DNA from: Lineus longissimus
Lineage: Eukaryota > Nemertea > Pilidiophora > Heteronemertea > Lineidae
Assembly (NCBI RefSeq): GCF_910592395.1
Contig: NC_088322.1
Location: 3,938,175-4,002,174 of the forward strand
DNA: 64,000 bases
Reading direction: 5' to 3'
The first letter of the stretch is position 1; each line of letters opens with the position of its first letter. The notes beneath the pieces were generated by a model that saw only the letters and a program-made list of their open reading frames with translations, was not told where the DNA came from and did not search any database. Shown piece after piece: positions 38,134 through 51,200 of the stretch. Made by a program: the position numbers and the translations under genes.

Positions 38134-39756
38134 ATGGATCTTCTGAATATGGACATGGATCTAAACGAGTTACCCGACTTGATCTCAGTCTCACCTTCGG
38201 ATGCATTTATGGAGTTTGAGTATCCAGCGGTCATTCTTTCTCCTCTCTCTGTTCAGAGTCACTGTAGTAAAGACAGTGGCATTGGGGACGATACGTGCAT
38301 TTCCTCTTCACAAGAGGACGAAACCACCAAACCACCTACACGTGGCAAGGACAATTCTGAGGATATTGTGTTTGGTGGTGAATGCGAGGAAGATTTTCAA
38401 ATGGAAGTTACCGAAAAAGACATTTTTGAGATGCGACAATATCTCAACGAACTTTTTTGCAAAGTAAAGGGCAACAGAACGCATTTCTTCAATCGTCTCT
38501 GTACTCTGGTTGGCGAACGAAAATCATCACGTGTCATGCAAATGGATGCTGGATGTTTTCTCTGTATGAGAGTGCTCGGTCAAAGGAATAGTTTCAGCGA
38601 AGAGATGGTTCGAATACTGCTCAACGAATTCGGCTAGTTTGCCATGTGTGAGGGCTTCATCGATACCGGCATGATCCTGACGATGGCCTACCTGGGAGGT
38701 ATCAAGAATCCTGACCAAGTGCTGCGGATGACACTTCTACTAAAAGGTAAATATAAATTTCTAACTTCCTGTGGCACCCTTTCCTTTTTTAGATGTCAAA
38801 TCAACGAATTTACAGGAAGTTAAGACACTACGTCATACTGTTAATTCCCGTGCACTGATTTTTCTCGGTTACAAAAATTCTAATGTTTTTTTCACGTTTT
38901 TGTCTTTTCAGATACCCCTTTTGAACACACGCCCAAGATGATCCATAACTATCGTATCAACGACTGTGGCGACCTGCTGGAAGAGATTATGCTGTGCGGT
39001 AAACGAATCGCCTATACCAAGAACAAAACCTGCTTCGAAGTGTGCACTCGTGATATTATCCCTCTAAACAGACCATCTTTCACGTCTACCATGAAAACTT
39101 TGGATATAATGTGCGATACTGCCATTTCTACGGTGTTGCCGGCTTGTGACCCTCAGTTGGTGAAAAGACTCAGAACTGTGGATTATCGAAATGTGCTAAG
39201 GACAAACGCATTCAAAATCAGTGAAACAAGCAAACACGTTTTCTTTGCATGTATCTCTGACACGGAACATTCTCAGATTTCGGACTCTCCTCCCGAGGCC
39301 AATTTTGGACCCTCAACATCTGCGGATTACATATTAGTGCACGTGAATAACTATAATCACACGATCAATGTTCACGTATTTGGTCCGAATCCGAAATCTC
39401 CGGAAATTAAAGCAGCGAACATTGCAAAACGAATTATAAATGCAAAATTTGTGTCTCGAAAGTGTTGGAAATACAATACAATTGTTCGAAAGGTTTCTGA
39501 GGACAATGAAACAATGTGTGGGTTTTACCTGGCCTACACCTTGGAACTTTTGCTTTCTGATATCAAGTACCAGAACGAGTGCGAGGAAAATAGACATAAC
39601 CGTTTGCATGCTAAGTTAAACGAACTCTACTTCATAGACGGCCGAATCTCAAAGTACTCAGACTTGGTCTTGGTACGCGTGATGGACAATAAGAGTCTCT
39701 GGGAGGTCGATGAGACCCCCGATTATGAGGAGTGCGATGACGAGTGCAAGTCGTGA
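38134..39756 (+). CDS. Spliced gene with diverged Ulp1-like C-terminal domain, interrupted by in-frame TAG
   Basis: Exon 1 is 38134-38746 and exon 2 is 38912-39756; phase is kept across a GTAAAT/TTTTCAG intron. A TAG at 38635-38637 interrupts exon 1. The 36 codons after it stay in phase with clear coding sequence (MCEGFIDTGMILTMAYLGG), so the stop is inside the gene. The N-terminus is acidic (MDLLNMDMDLNELPDL), like an activation domain, with a DSGIGDD stretch. The C-terminal part has the strand pattern of the Ulp1/adenain fold and an ETMCGFYLAYTLE segment matching the catalytic-Cys helix of the intact Ulp1 domain encoded at 51195-52061. The His and Asp positions of that triad appear replaced (DYILV for HWVLL), so it is probably catalytically dead or diverged. 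Confidence 0.5.
38747..38911 (+). other. Intron of the diverged Ulp1-like gene
   Basis: 165 bp with GTAAAT donor and a T-rich TTTTCAG acceptor. It contains CTAACTTCCTG and its complement CAGGAAGTTAA, the ETS-like word in both orientations. Confidence 0.6.
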
Positions 39757-39863
39757 CACTGAGACAGTTTGACAATTTTTGTGAAAATGTTCTAAGTACA
39801 ATATTTGTTGCATTTGTTCAGATAGTTATTGGACTTTAACTGGGACACCGGTTCCCAGGCACG

Positions 39864-40790
39864 CTGACTCTGAGCACTCTGAACATTCTTATACCACGGA
39901 CTACAACGCTACATCTTCCAATGACACTGTGCAGCATGAACCTGTGCATGTTGAGCGTGTTGTGCCTGTTACTCTATCTACTCCGTCTAAACCAGTCATG
40001 GTTTCAATGGCTACTCAAACAGACTCTGAAAATGACAAAGACACTGAAAATGAACCACGAGGAGTAAAAAGAACAAATTCAAAAAATGACTCTGGTTGTG
40101 AATGTAATTGTAACTGTTCGAAATCTTCTCCCAAGAAAAAGAAGAAATATATGATGTATGTTTTCGAAGTATCTGAATCCGAATAAAATGTATTTTCTAT
40201 ATTATATTACATTTATTTTGCATTTCTTCTATCTTCCTGTATTGATGCCTCTATCCTAACTTCCTCGTAGGTGTGTGTTTTTGCTAGGCATAAAGGCACG
40301 GACCATATTTGAAAAATTGGTCTTAAAAGTGGTATTTGAAACGGAAGTTAGGCCAATTTTTGGCGAAAAATGTATGGGAAATCACTAACTTCCGCTTCAA
40401 ATTTCATTTTCAAGGGGGGATCCATATGGTCGATTTGGATCCTCTCTTGAAAAATAGTACACGAACAGGAAGTTGTGAAAACTCATATTCTAACTTTCCA
40501 TAAATCAGCGGAAGTTGGAAGTGAAATTCCATGTCTTGTAGTGCTTTCGGAACTTTGGTGAAAATTAAAACAAATCTGTACTTTGAAAATTTCACCCAGA
40601 TATTTGTTCCGTAGTAGTTCAGTTATTTTTCGCCAATATTAACTGAACAACTGTGGACTTGGAAAATTTCAGATAGGAATTTGTTTTGTGGTTGAGTTAA
40701 TTTTGGCGAAAATTAACTGAACAAATCTGGACTTAGAAATTCACCGAAATTAACTCAACAAATCTTGACTCTGAATTTTTCACACATCGG
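39864..40790 (+). repeat. Dispersed repeat copy C (5'-truncated)
   Basis: Starts at CTGACTCTGAGCACTC (a different 5' point from B) about 110 bp after the diverged Ulp1-like gene and ends at CACACATCGG, where unrelated host-like DNA begins. It contains a start-less or ATG-39929 coding tail of 85 codons ending in the stop-AATAAA. It marks the border of the viral-like block. Confidence 0.8.
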
Positions 40791-41429
40791 CGTGGTATGT
40801 GTTTTCAATAAATGTATTATATGTTCTCTGCAACTCCAAACTTCCACATGTGTTTAGTAGATGAATTTATAGCATGAAGATGTCAACACTTGACCTCTAT
40901 GGCAGTTCAGTTGTCAGGGCTAATTAACCTCAACTGGCTGTGCCTCAGACAAGCAGCCTGCTACAGTATAGTGGTTGTCACTCTAACCAACACCGTCAAT
41001 GGAGTAAGTGGGACGCCTATTAGCAGCCGTGTACATTCCACATACATTGTATGTACATAGATATTGCCGAATAAATTCCAAACGCCCGCATGAGATTTTT
41101 AAAAAAATTTTGTGTCCTTTCTGGCAACCCTTTCCTACAAAATATTAAAGTTTTAAAAAAATTGCATACTAAATGCCCGAGAAATTGGACTTCAATCAGA
41201 CCATTACCAAAAAATCGTACCTCAAGCCGCTGTAAACAGCAAGTCGCAACGGTGTATAAAAGTGTCATCTGATAACCCAATGTGACTCAATATCCACAAA
41301 ACAACCACCAATCTCTCTTAACTAAGTCCAAAATATTCGCAAAACAACCAGTATTTGATAAAAAATCCCTATCTTGTATCCATAGAGCCGCATCTTCGTT
41401 GGGCCATTATTTTTAATAGGGACTTCTGT

Positions 41430-41680
41430 AGGGTGCCACACTTCCGGCGTGGATGAATACACTACTTACCCCTTTCGGTTTCCATTCAGTTGGAATACGG
41501 AAGTACAGTGGCGCCGCCGCTCCAATAGCGGCCATTTGTCATTTCCACGCTAACTTCAGACGGAGAAGCGTTGGACGGAGTACACTATTGAAAGCATGCG
41601 CCATGGGACAGTCAAGTAGTGCGTCTAGGAGAAATGGGGTTTGCCAAGTTGACAGAGTTTCTCAGGGTGAAAATTAGCTC
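41430..41680 (+). promoter_or_regulatory. Promoter-like CpG patch with possible host first exon
   Basis: ACTTCCGG (ETS), CTCCAATAG (CCAAT box) and GCGGCCATTTG (YY1-like) cluster at 41440-41545. A Kozak-like GCGCCATGG follows, whose frame starts MGQSSSASRR (N-myristoylation-type) and reaches a TCTCAGGGTGAAA donor-like site near 41668. This could be exon 1 of a host gene. Unproven. Confidence 0.3.
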
Positions 41681-43059
41681 TGGGGGTATGATATATGAGT
41701 TTTTCTGAATACACAGAGCTCACTCATACAGAGTCTGGTGGAATATTTAATATTTATTGGTCGATGTGGTCTCAGGGTACAGTTGACTACAGGGTCTTTT
41801 CCTGTGATCCCAGGCTGTTTCTCTAAAAATGTGAGTACATCGCTCAGAAAATGTCCATTTTCTCGGTTCACAGATATGCCAATGTCATTAAATTTTAATA
41901 TGTGATAAAGGACATTTAAGTCAACATGGGTATAAAATTTCATTTCGATCTATTCACTTGGCCCATATTTTTTTGGCAATTTTCTATGTACATGGATGTA
42001 CAGGGAATGTACACAGTTTGTATTACTATACTCCGTCCCGTTGTTCATTTGTCGGGATTATAATTCTTATCACAACACCGGACCCCGTGACCGATTTGGA
42101 TATAACTTGTCAGGAATACTTATTCAGACCAGCACATAATGCCAGCAACCCCAGGGAGATTGATGGGCTATTGCTGCACCTTGACAGGTGACCCAAGGTC
42201 TGCACACATGGGACGTTATTTTTATGGTAGTCATTGAGTGGTGACTGGTGTTGTTTGTTTTTATTAGATTGCTGAGATACATTCTTGTGTTCCTCTGGAA
42301 GAATGTACAATGTACATCTTGCATGTCTTGGGCAGTGTTTACTGCAGATGTACTAAAGGCTATGGATTTTTGATATTTGACATTTTTTGATTTGACGTAC
42401 TTTTTAATGTCATAGAGGTTGAAAGATGCTGGAGTGCCAAGGTTGTTAAAGATGAAATGGTCCGGGGACCATGGGCTCACCTGGCTGTTACTGATGTTAG
42501 TAGTATTCAATGACAAAATGAACAATCACTATAGCCACAATCATCAAGCTACTATTAATTATTAGATGAATGGTCCAAGGACCATGTGCTCACGGAGAAA
42601 TGTGACCAAAGCAGCAGCAGACAAGAATTGAGGGATTTTGGAATCATGATTCATCCCTGGCGACCATATTTGGAACCCAATCAAGCCGAAATTCAGTCTA
42701 CACATAGTGAGTGCCTAGATACACCACCACACCGAATTAGAGCTCTCTAGCTAAAATAGCTATAAAATGTGCCACCTGACAGTAAAATTTTGAACTTTGA
42801 CCTCTGTGACCTTGAAAAGTAGGTAACCCGTCTGATATGTGATGTAACCTCATTAGATACACCTACAGTAAAAATTTGGTGATCCTAGCTATCACTGTTC
42901 TCTTCAAAATGGCAAAAGTCTGTTTTCACATAACGCCACCTGGTGGGCAGAGAAAGGGTCAAAATTGAAAAATGAAAAAAAATGTCCGACCCGTTTTGGT
43001 CAAGGTACCCACCCACCAAGTTTCAAACAAATTGGTCCAGCCATAACGATTTGTGCCAA

Positions 43060-43235
43060 TGTTGACGACGACGGACGACGACGACGACGGACGACGGACA
43101 AATGACCATGACATAGCAAAAAGGCAAAATGGTGGCCTAGCGACTACAAGACCTATAGGCCAAAATTCTGCATACAAGTATAGGAGACAGTAATAATAAT
43201 AATGATAAATAAATTTATATAGCGCCCCTTTAAAT
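43060..43235. repeat. GAC-rich microsatellite and AATAATAATGATAAATAAAT simple repeat
   Basis: 43063-43098 is an imperfect GACGAC/GGACGAC repeat. 43189-43235 is an AATAAT run followed by TTTATATAGCGCCCC, a common tail of dispersed repeats in marine invertebrates. Confidence 0.6.
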
Positions 43236-43764
43236 TGAATTTTACAAGAATTTAAGAATTTAGAATTAAAACATTAATTAAAACGTTTAAAGCATTTGGT
43301 TATGAAATTGCTAAGAGAAGTGTTGGTTAAAAGAAACGTTTTCAAAGACTTCTTAAAATTTGTGAAGTTGCTGCGGAGCCTGCATGAGGTTGTTTGGCAG
43401 CTCATTCCAGAGCCGTGGGGCGATGACACAGACCTTGTCACAAAGTTGCAACATTCTAGCTAGAGTTGTTTATGAAATATGGGCCAAAGTTGATTTTCCA
43501 AGATGGCAGCCTGGGGGGGGGGGGGCAGAGAAAGGGTTAAATTGCGAAAATGAAAAAAAGACTGAGGGTATTGGCCCAAGGTATCATCATACCAATAGTC
43601 TAGTGCCAAATGGGATCCCGTGTGCACTGAGAGAAGAAATCTGCCGATATGTCTTGTTCGATAGAGAATCACTCCCTGAACAAGAAAAACTTTGTCGGCA
43701 CTTCCAAATTTTCTTTTAGCAACGGTTACGGCCGGTTTCCATGGCAACCAGTCTAAAATCCAGC

Positions 43765-44435
43765 CGAAACATAGTGGATAGTGACAGCCAAGTAGCCCTG
43801 TGATAGCCCAGTACCTTGCCCAAACCTTGTTGGTTCTGACAGCCAAGTAACCCTGCGATGTCCCAGTATCCAGCCCAAACATAGTGGATAGTGCAGCCAA
43901 GTAGCCCTGTGATAGCCCGGCACCCTGCCCAAACCTTGTTGATTCTGACAGCCAAGTAACCCTGCGATGTCCCAGTATCCAGCCCAAACATAGTGGATAG
44001 TGACAGCCAAGTAGCCCTGTGATAGCCAAGCACCCTGCCCAAACCTTGCTGGCTGTGACAGCTAAGCAACCCAGTGGTTGTCCAGAACCCGGCCCAAACC
44101 TTGTGGGTTCTGACAGCCAAGTAACCCTGTGATAGCCAAGCACCCTGCCCAAACCTTGTTGGTTCTGACAGCCAAGTAACCCTGCGATGTCCCAGTATCC
44201 AGTCCAAACATAGTGGATAGTGCAGCCTAGTAGCCCTGTGATAGCCCAGCCCCCTTGCCCAAACCTTGTGGGCTGTGACAGCTAAGTAACCCAGTGGTTG
44301 TCCTTTACCCGGCCCAAACCTTTTGGGTTCTGACAGCTAAGTAACCCTGTGATAGCCCAGCACCCAGTCCGAGCCTAGAGGGTTTTGAGCCAAGTAACCA
44401 TGTGATAGTCAAGTACCCAAGCCCCGTAACCATCT
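43765..44435. repeat. ~56-bp minisatellite, about 12 copies
   Basis: Tandem units containing GACAGCCAAGTAACCCTG, then (C/T)GATGTCCCAG or TGATAGCCCAG, then GCCCAAACCTTG. Two alternating subtypes are visible. Frames up to 230 codons here are only translations of the repeat. Confidence 0.8.
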
Positions 44436-44527
44436 GGTTTGGCAGCTTACTCGCCTGCATGGTTGGGATCAGTTCCGTCATCATGTTTGATATTTGGTAT
44501 TTTAATTTTCTCGACATGGGCAGTATA

Positions 44528-44784
44528 CCCAGCTAGCAAGGAGACGTGTTTAACACGTTGCAAACTGGTCACTCGTCACATGGTCCCAAACAGGTTGAAA
44601 ATAGGTCAGAAACTGGTGGAAAACTGGATGAAAATTCGTCACTAAAACTGGTCGTTTCATTACGTGAATATCACGTCTTTCGCGGGTGCAATTGCACGTG
44701 TTTAACACGTCATTTTATCACGTGCTTATCACGTCTTGCGTGACGTGTTTAACACGTGATATTCACGTCTCTCTGCTAGCTGGG
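44528..44784. mobile_element. 257-bp MITE with CCCAGCTAGC ends, nested
   Basis: Left end CCCAGCTAGCAAGGAGACGTG, right end its near complement (CACGTCTCTCTGCTAGCTGGG). The interior repeats ACGTGTTTAACACGT palindromes. Confidence 0.6.
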
Positions 44785-46089
44785 ACTATATCATTAAATG
44801 ATGGGTAGGACCCATGTTTCTATCTGTTACCATAACATTTATAGGGTGTAAAATCAAAAATAAAAAAAAGTTTGTGTACATTAATCAAAATTCTCCTGTA
44901 CATTCATCAGCCCGAAGGCAAAAGAGTCCCATTTTAGGCTTTGAGATCGGCTAGGTTTGACGTTTCATATCTCTGTTAATAATAATGGTACAAACATGAA
45001 TTTGGCATGGAATTGCTCAGAAATGCTTCCTCTCTTTAAATTGGAGCAAGATCAATTCGCATGATTTGTGGAAAGATTGTTGAATAAGCAATTTCCTAAT
45101 TCATGGTTTTTTTAAATGGTTGCCATGGAAACGTGCTGTAACTTCCGTTAAAAGAATTTTCCGAAATGCCGACAATAATTTTTTCGTACCTGAAACAATG
45201 CTCTATCGAATAAGACATGTCGGCGAACTTCTTCTTTCAGTGCACACGGGAGCTAAATTTCGCCCATTTGGCACTAGACTACAAGTTTGAATGAAATATA
45301 GCCCCAGCAGTTACGAAACGCGCACCGCTAACAGACTGGAGAGCTGAGAAATTTGTACTCTGAGACATACAATACCTGTGTAGCAAGCAAACTTAAACAT
45401 GACAGTGCATACTTGGCCAACGCCATACGTTGCCCCAGTTATTGGGAATAAACAGCACCAAAACGACAATTATTACAGCAGCTCTGATGCCATTTCAATG
45501 TCCAATCTCACAACCTTTGCCAGTTTGGGCATGAAAGGGTTGATAGTGAGTCCTATTGGGGCTGAGGATGAAAATATGCAGTGACTACGTACATGCAGTA
45601 TATATGACAATCATACAGCACTGAATTTGCTTTTATTGCTCTAAGGTTATAAACAGTGCACAACCACAACAAAGATAAACAATCACAGATCTTCAGTGTC
45701 ACCACAGGTCAGGTAGCAAGCCTGCATTGCATCTGGGGCTGTCCATCATTTACTCAACCTGAGTTTCTGCTTGGCATTATATTGGGATGAAAAGGTCAAG
45801 TTAATGGTAAAAAATTAATTTCTGGGGCCTTTCATTTGCACATGTCATGGTACACCAAATGTAGCAAATTCCAAATTATCATCATGTTGGAACATGCCTG
45901 TGCGAGGAAGCATTGAGATCCACCTAGAATATGTCTGGCAAGAACTCTAGTCTGTACCCTAAAGAAATATTCAACCTTTAAGAAAAAAGGTATTAGGACT
46001 AGCTGAACACATTGGGTGAGTTTGATTTTACGTTTTCGAATTTATTTTGTGATTTTTGATGACTTTATTGCAATTTTTCTGGTACATGT

Positions 46090-47900
46090 GTGATATTCAG
46101 AAAGTGAAAATTTTCAAAGTCCTATCCCTACTGTAAACGTTTGGTTTTATGCGTTTATCTTGTTCCTTACACCATTCTGAATTCATGAAAGTTGGTTTCA
46201 TAAAAATCGAATCGGTGGAAGTTGGATTTTGAGAATTTTCATTTTCGTTAATTAGAAAAAGTTCATTAAAATTTCTAAGTCCCAACCCCCATGTAAACGT
46301 CAATTTTCTCAACGGATTTAAGCTTCTTGGGTCTAGATGAACATTCCCAGCAAGTTTCATCCAAATCGAATCTGCGGAAGTGTGTTTTTCACTGACCACG
46401 TTGGACTTAGAAAATTTTCCACGACTCGTCCACTCTGTCGGCCATATTGTGTGGGTGGCCCCTTAGGGTAGACCCCCCTATACTGTAAACGTAAAATTTT
46501 ATGCTGGATTTCGCCTTCTCTCCTTGCCCTGAACACTTTCCCAAAGTTTCGTTCGATTTGAATCTGCGGAAGATGGTTTTTCAATACTAATGAACTTTTA
46601 CTAATTATGCTAATTAGCTTAATTAATTTTTGAAAACGCCAAATTGACACTCCATACTGTGCGCAGAGTCTTACTATACCCTACCTACCCTCCCTAGCCC
46701 ACCTCAGGCCTCGTATACTATAGTATACAGGCTATTTTGCATGCTTCAGATACAGCGGAAGTTGGTGGCGCTAGTGTCGGTCGGCCATTTTGTGTCCAAT
46801 TCTCATTTCCCATTGCAATAACGCAGCCCGCCGGACGAGGTTTGCTGCTGAGGTTGATGGGCCCGACAGGACTGCGATATTTTGCCCGACACACGCCTTT
46901 ATACGTACGCACACCTGATCACAATGGCGTAGCGATATCAAATAGATCCGCCAAAGAACGTGATAAAATGGCTATTTCGATGAAAATTATGGAACCTAAA
47001 TCATCTCTAATCATCAAAACGACAGATTTGTGAGTTTCTGTGCTCTTAATTGTGCATTAGATGGTCATTTCTAATTCGCTACAATCTCCAAGCACACCTC
47101 TGCCACAGGATCTTTGCGAGTGGAGATTGAGTATATCCCATAACTCGAAGGGCGAAACTAGACAGTATGCTCTCAGCTCGAAGATCGGCTTGGAAATGAG
47201 CATTGTCTTGCCAGTCGTCGCTCAAAGCAGCAACTAGACGGACAAATTTTCTCCTGGATTATTTCAAAATTTTACCGGACCCCCCTGTTCGATTGTGTTC
47301 AAACTTCATAGGATTATTGCTAAGGATACATATAACAGTTTGGTGAGTTGAAATTTGGCGTTTTCGATTTTATCCCGTGTTTTCGATGACTTTGATGAAA
47401 TTATTTTGCATTTTGTGTATTATTTTATATGCCATGTATTGTGTATGTACCAAATATCCAACTACGACACCCCTATGCGTAAACGTTGAATATTATTGCA
47501 TTTTCTGATAGATCTCAATGTGTAGAGTAGGAATCATCTTGGTTTTAGAAATTTCATACGTCGGAAAGTTGATTTTGATGGCCATTTTTGTCAAAAATCT
47601 TGGTAATTTGAAAATGGCGGATGTCAACCGTCAAAGCAATACTATTCAACCCCCTATGCATAAGCGGTCATTTTTATTGCATTTTATCCTTTTCTGGCCC
47701 AGTTTGAGTATACTGTGTGAATATTTTAACATTCTAACCCGGGGAAGTTTGAAATTTTGGTCATTTCAAAATATTTATTTCCACACGTGACCAAGTCGTA
47801 GATTCAAAATGGCCGCCTAGGCACTCTAAATACCCTATCTATACCATAGTCGTGTTGGGACCCCACTACATAGCATGTTTTCATAGCATATTGTAAAAAT
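46090..47900. repeat. Degenerate tandem paragraphs (~150-200 bp)
   Basis: A phrase like CCCTATNCNTAAACGTNNA followed by TTTTATGC, and a phrase ATTNGAATCTGCGGAAGTTG, recur in order near 46120, 46285, 46480, 47475 and 47650. No coding signal. Confidence 0.45.
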
Positions 47901-48202
47901 CATCTGGTTTATGTCTGAAATTTGTTCGTAGTTCAGTTAATTTTGGCGAAAATTAACTCAGCAAATCTGGACTTTGAAATTTTTCAACACTATACCTCAC
48001 CAATGAGTGAAATTTTTCTATGTCCAAAATTAACTGAACTACAACAAATTTTTCTTATAATATGTGTTCTATTATGACCCCACACATAACCACTAGCACT
48101 TATGTCCCCCTCTGCCCTACCCCCCACGATTTAAAATTTTTATTCTGAGGCTTATACCAGGGTTCGGTTATATTTTTCAGAACCCATCACAAGCCAATCA
48201 AC

Positions 48203-51200
48203 ATGCCTAAACATACCACAAAATCAGTCAAATACATCGAAACGGACTCTGACGAAGACTTTGCCCCACCCCCTGCTGCAGCAGCACAGCCTAAGAAGGA
48301 TAAATCCAAGTCTCGTAGGCCAAACAGAAAAGCAAAAGACCCCAAGGACAAAGCTGGTTTCATAATTACTGCAAATGATAAGGGTAACAGCTGCCATGAA
48401 ATACACGATTGTCTCTTCGAGTGTGTTAGGATTAAGAAAAAACCTAAGATGGGCCGAAAAGGTGAACACAGATGGTCTCTAGACGTCCGCCAGACTGTCT
48501 ACGCTCTGATGCGCGACCGTGAGGAACATTTCTCAATTCAGTTTACCCACATCCCTCACCTCAATCAAAAGAAAGAGACTCTATGTTTTAAAGATCTTAT
48601 AATGGTTACCCACGATGAGGAGTTGGCCGTTTGGGAACATTTCTCCAAAGTTCTCTGCAAAGAAATTCGTCTTCTCACGAAACAAAAGACCAAGCCAACC
48701 ACCGGTATGATGAGAGCCATGATTTCGGAATACTACACTGGTTTCATCCTTGCGAATGAGAAAAATGTGCCTAAGCATCTCCATTCCTCAACTTCATACA
48801 ACTGCGGAGAAAATATTGGCAAAGTTTTCTCCAAGCGTGTCTTCATTGGGACTATCTTGGACAATACCAAACGAATTAAGAGACTTGAGAAAAAATTCAC
48901 GTCTTTTGTCCAACATGTCCAGAACACCACCGACACCATTATCGAAAACATCAGCGAACCAGAGAACCATTCGAATTCCGATTTTGAAGAAGATGACGTC
49001 ATCCAACCTTCATCTCCTGACACAACCCAAGCCACCGAATATATCCCGAATAATGCACAAGTACAAGATACCTTGAATCAGCACCAGCAGCCGAAACCAG
49101 GCACCTCTTCAGTCTCAGCAACCGATGCAGTACCTCTTACACCATCTCCAATTCCGTCTACAGTACCCATACCTGTAACAGTAAATGGTAGCCATGGACC
49201 AGCACCCATCCCAGCGACGGTGTCTCATCTCGAAATTCCCGGGTCAGTTGTCTTGTCACTTCCGGACCAGACTTTCGAACAGTATCCATTGTACCAGTAC
49301 CCAACGGCAGCGGATAATTTCCAGTCCTACCCTAAGCAATCACAGCCTTTCCAACAGCAGCAAGACCATCACCAAAATCAACACTACCCAGTCTTCTCGG
49401 CGTACGAATATAACGTGGCAGATCTGTCAACCATCAACGCCATGTCCTTCCGAGGGATGTTAGAAGATAACTCAACATATATGTTAGGCAATACCGCAAC
49501 AGCCAATTTACTTCCCGCCGAAAACACAGCATTCGATCAACCCAAGGCCACCAAAAATGATCTCCTCGACGAATTATTCGATGAATTGGCAGCCAATGAA
49601 CCCACGAATATTGGTCAAAACAGAGATGAACCGAATACACCACCACCCATGTCTCGCAACCAGAATGGTGAAGTGGATTTCCTAGCCACAGCTGTTGCCG
49701 TAGCCCAGTTGGACCTAAATGTGCCACCAGCTGACTTTAACCCACCATCACCCGTCTTCCCACAACCTGTCATCGAAGAGCCTCAGCCCGAACAACAACA
49801 CCCAGAGCCTCAGCCTGCTGAACCACAACCAGAACCAATACAAGAACCAGTGCCTCCAGTCATGCCAGCCGTCCAACCTGAGCCAATTCAGCCACCACAA
49901 GCCACCCCACTACATCCAGAACCAGAATTACCAGCCGAAATTGCAGTTCCAGTCCCAGAGCCCGTCGCAGAAACAGAACCAGACCACCCAGCCGAAACTA
50001 TCCCGGAGCCAATTCCTGAGCCAGTCATACCGAAAGAAGAAATCCAAGAACGCAACGTTTTTGACATGGTAGCTGCAAACGGCCTGTTATTAAAATCCGA
50101 AGAGGCAGCCATTCCAGATCCACAACCGAAGACTTCAACAAATACCGAAATGAAAGTCGAAATGATCAAGTCTACCATAACCAATCTGAAAATGGTACTC
50201 AAGCCAAAGCCAGAACCAGTCATCAAACCAATCGACCCCAAGCCACCGTCTTCGCAGCAGCACGAAGAAGCTGATATCGACCTTTTACTCACCAACAATA
50301 TGAATGATAAAATGGACATGGATTTTAACATGGATATCCACGATAATATGTTTGGGGATGCCGAAATGGATGACGACCCTCTCTTCGCCGACGAAGCACC
50401 ACCACCCCTTCTGATGCCCTTCGCTAAGAAGTCTACACAGCCTAAGCCGTCCAACAGTAACAGTGCCCCCACAAGCCTTCCCAAGAAGAAGATGTCAACA
50501 TCCAAAGTCACGAAAATGCCACCACCACCACCGTCACCAGCCTCCAGTATCACCGAGTCCAGTAAAGCGAAGCCAAAGAAGATCGTAACCAAGAGCACTG
50601 GCAGATTCACCCATTCAGGTAATTATGAATTTTTTGACCCATCCAAAATTTCAAAGTCCTAACTTCCTGATATTCTTGTATTTTTAAATTTTATAAGTTG
50701 AACATATATCTAAACCCTACCGTTCAAATTTTGTATTTTCAGACTTTATGGAGGCCAAGAGAACTTACAATCGCCGTTTCCGAAGTACGTGGAAGTTTGA
50801 CAAGACGTTGCCGATTTCTCAAGCCGACGCCATGCCACTGTTACCAGCATCCACCATCTACTGTACCGACAACACCGTCATTGGTATGCTAAAGGATAGT
50901 ATCACGACGCTGCAACTCGAAGACGATGTCTATCTTGCCTCGCCGACAGAGTTCTTCAAGTGGGAAAAGAAAGACCGCTCGAGTTTCAAGGTAAATAGCC
51001 AATTTTCCTCGATTTATACTATATTGTTCCATTTTCATGAAGTTAGAAAATATGCAGAGATTCAAGAAGTGTTGGACTTAGAAAATTGTCGAGAAATATC
51101 AAAAATTGTATTTTTTTGCATTTCAGGAAGTTAAAACTTTTCAATATTTTCACTCACCAGATCACTCAAAATTGTTTTCACTTGTATTTTTCAGCCTGGA

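Larger units (their letters stand above)
43597..45281. mobile_element. ~1.7-kb element with ~150-bp imperfect inverted ends
   Basis: 43597-43749 (AGTCTAGTGCCAAATGGG ... TTTCCATGGCAACC) reappears as a diverged reverse complement at 45117-45281 (GGTTGCCATGGAAACG ... CCCATTTGGCACTAGACT), roughly three-quarters identical by eye. The interior holds the minisatellite and a nested MITE. No transposase frame seen, so it is non-autonomous. Confidence 0.55.
40791..48202. other. 7.4-kb host-like DNA without convincing genes
   Basis: Coding density drops sharply. Short frames here are composition artefacts or repeat translations. The DNA holds simple repeats, foldback elements, a minisatellite, degenerate tandem paragraphs and two CpG/ETS/YY1-type promoter-like patches, typical of an invertebrate nuclear genome. 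Viral-type elements (AGTTAATTTTGGCGAAAATT) return only at 47930-48060. Confidence 0.6.

Noticed and set aside
43460-44517. Overlapping minus-strand frames of up to 230 codons with WLSEPTRFGQG-type repeats
   Set aside because: They are translations of the 56-bp minisatellite in several phases, with no start context and no domain.
46737-47033. 98-codon frame in a CpG-rich patch
   Set aside because: ETS/YY1-like promoter words are present but the protein has no recognisable features and no splice continuation; left as host-like DNA.
49888-50610. 240-codon minus-strand frame with Gly/Ser runs
   Set aside because: Antisense of the Pro/Glu-rich region of the Ulp1 gene; composition is explained by that.
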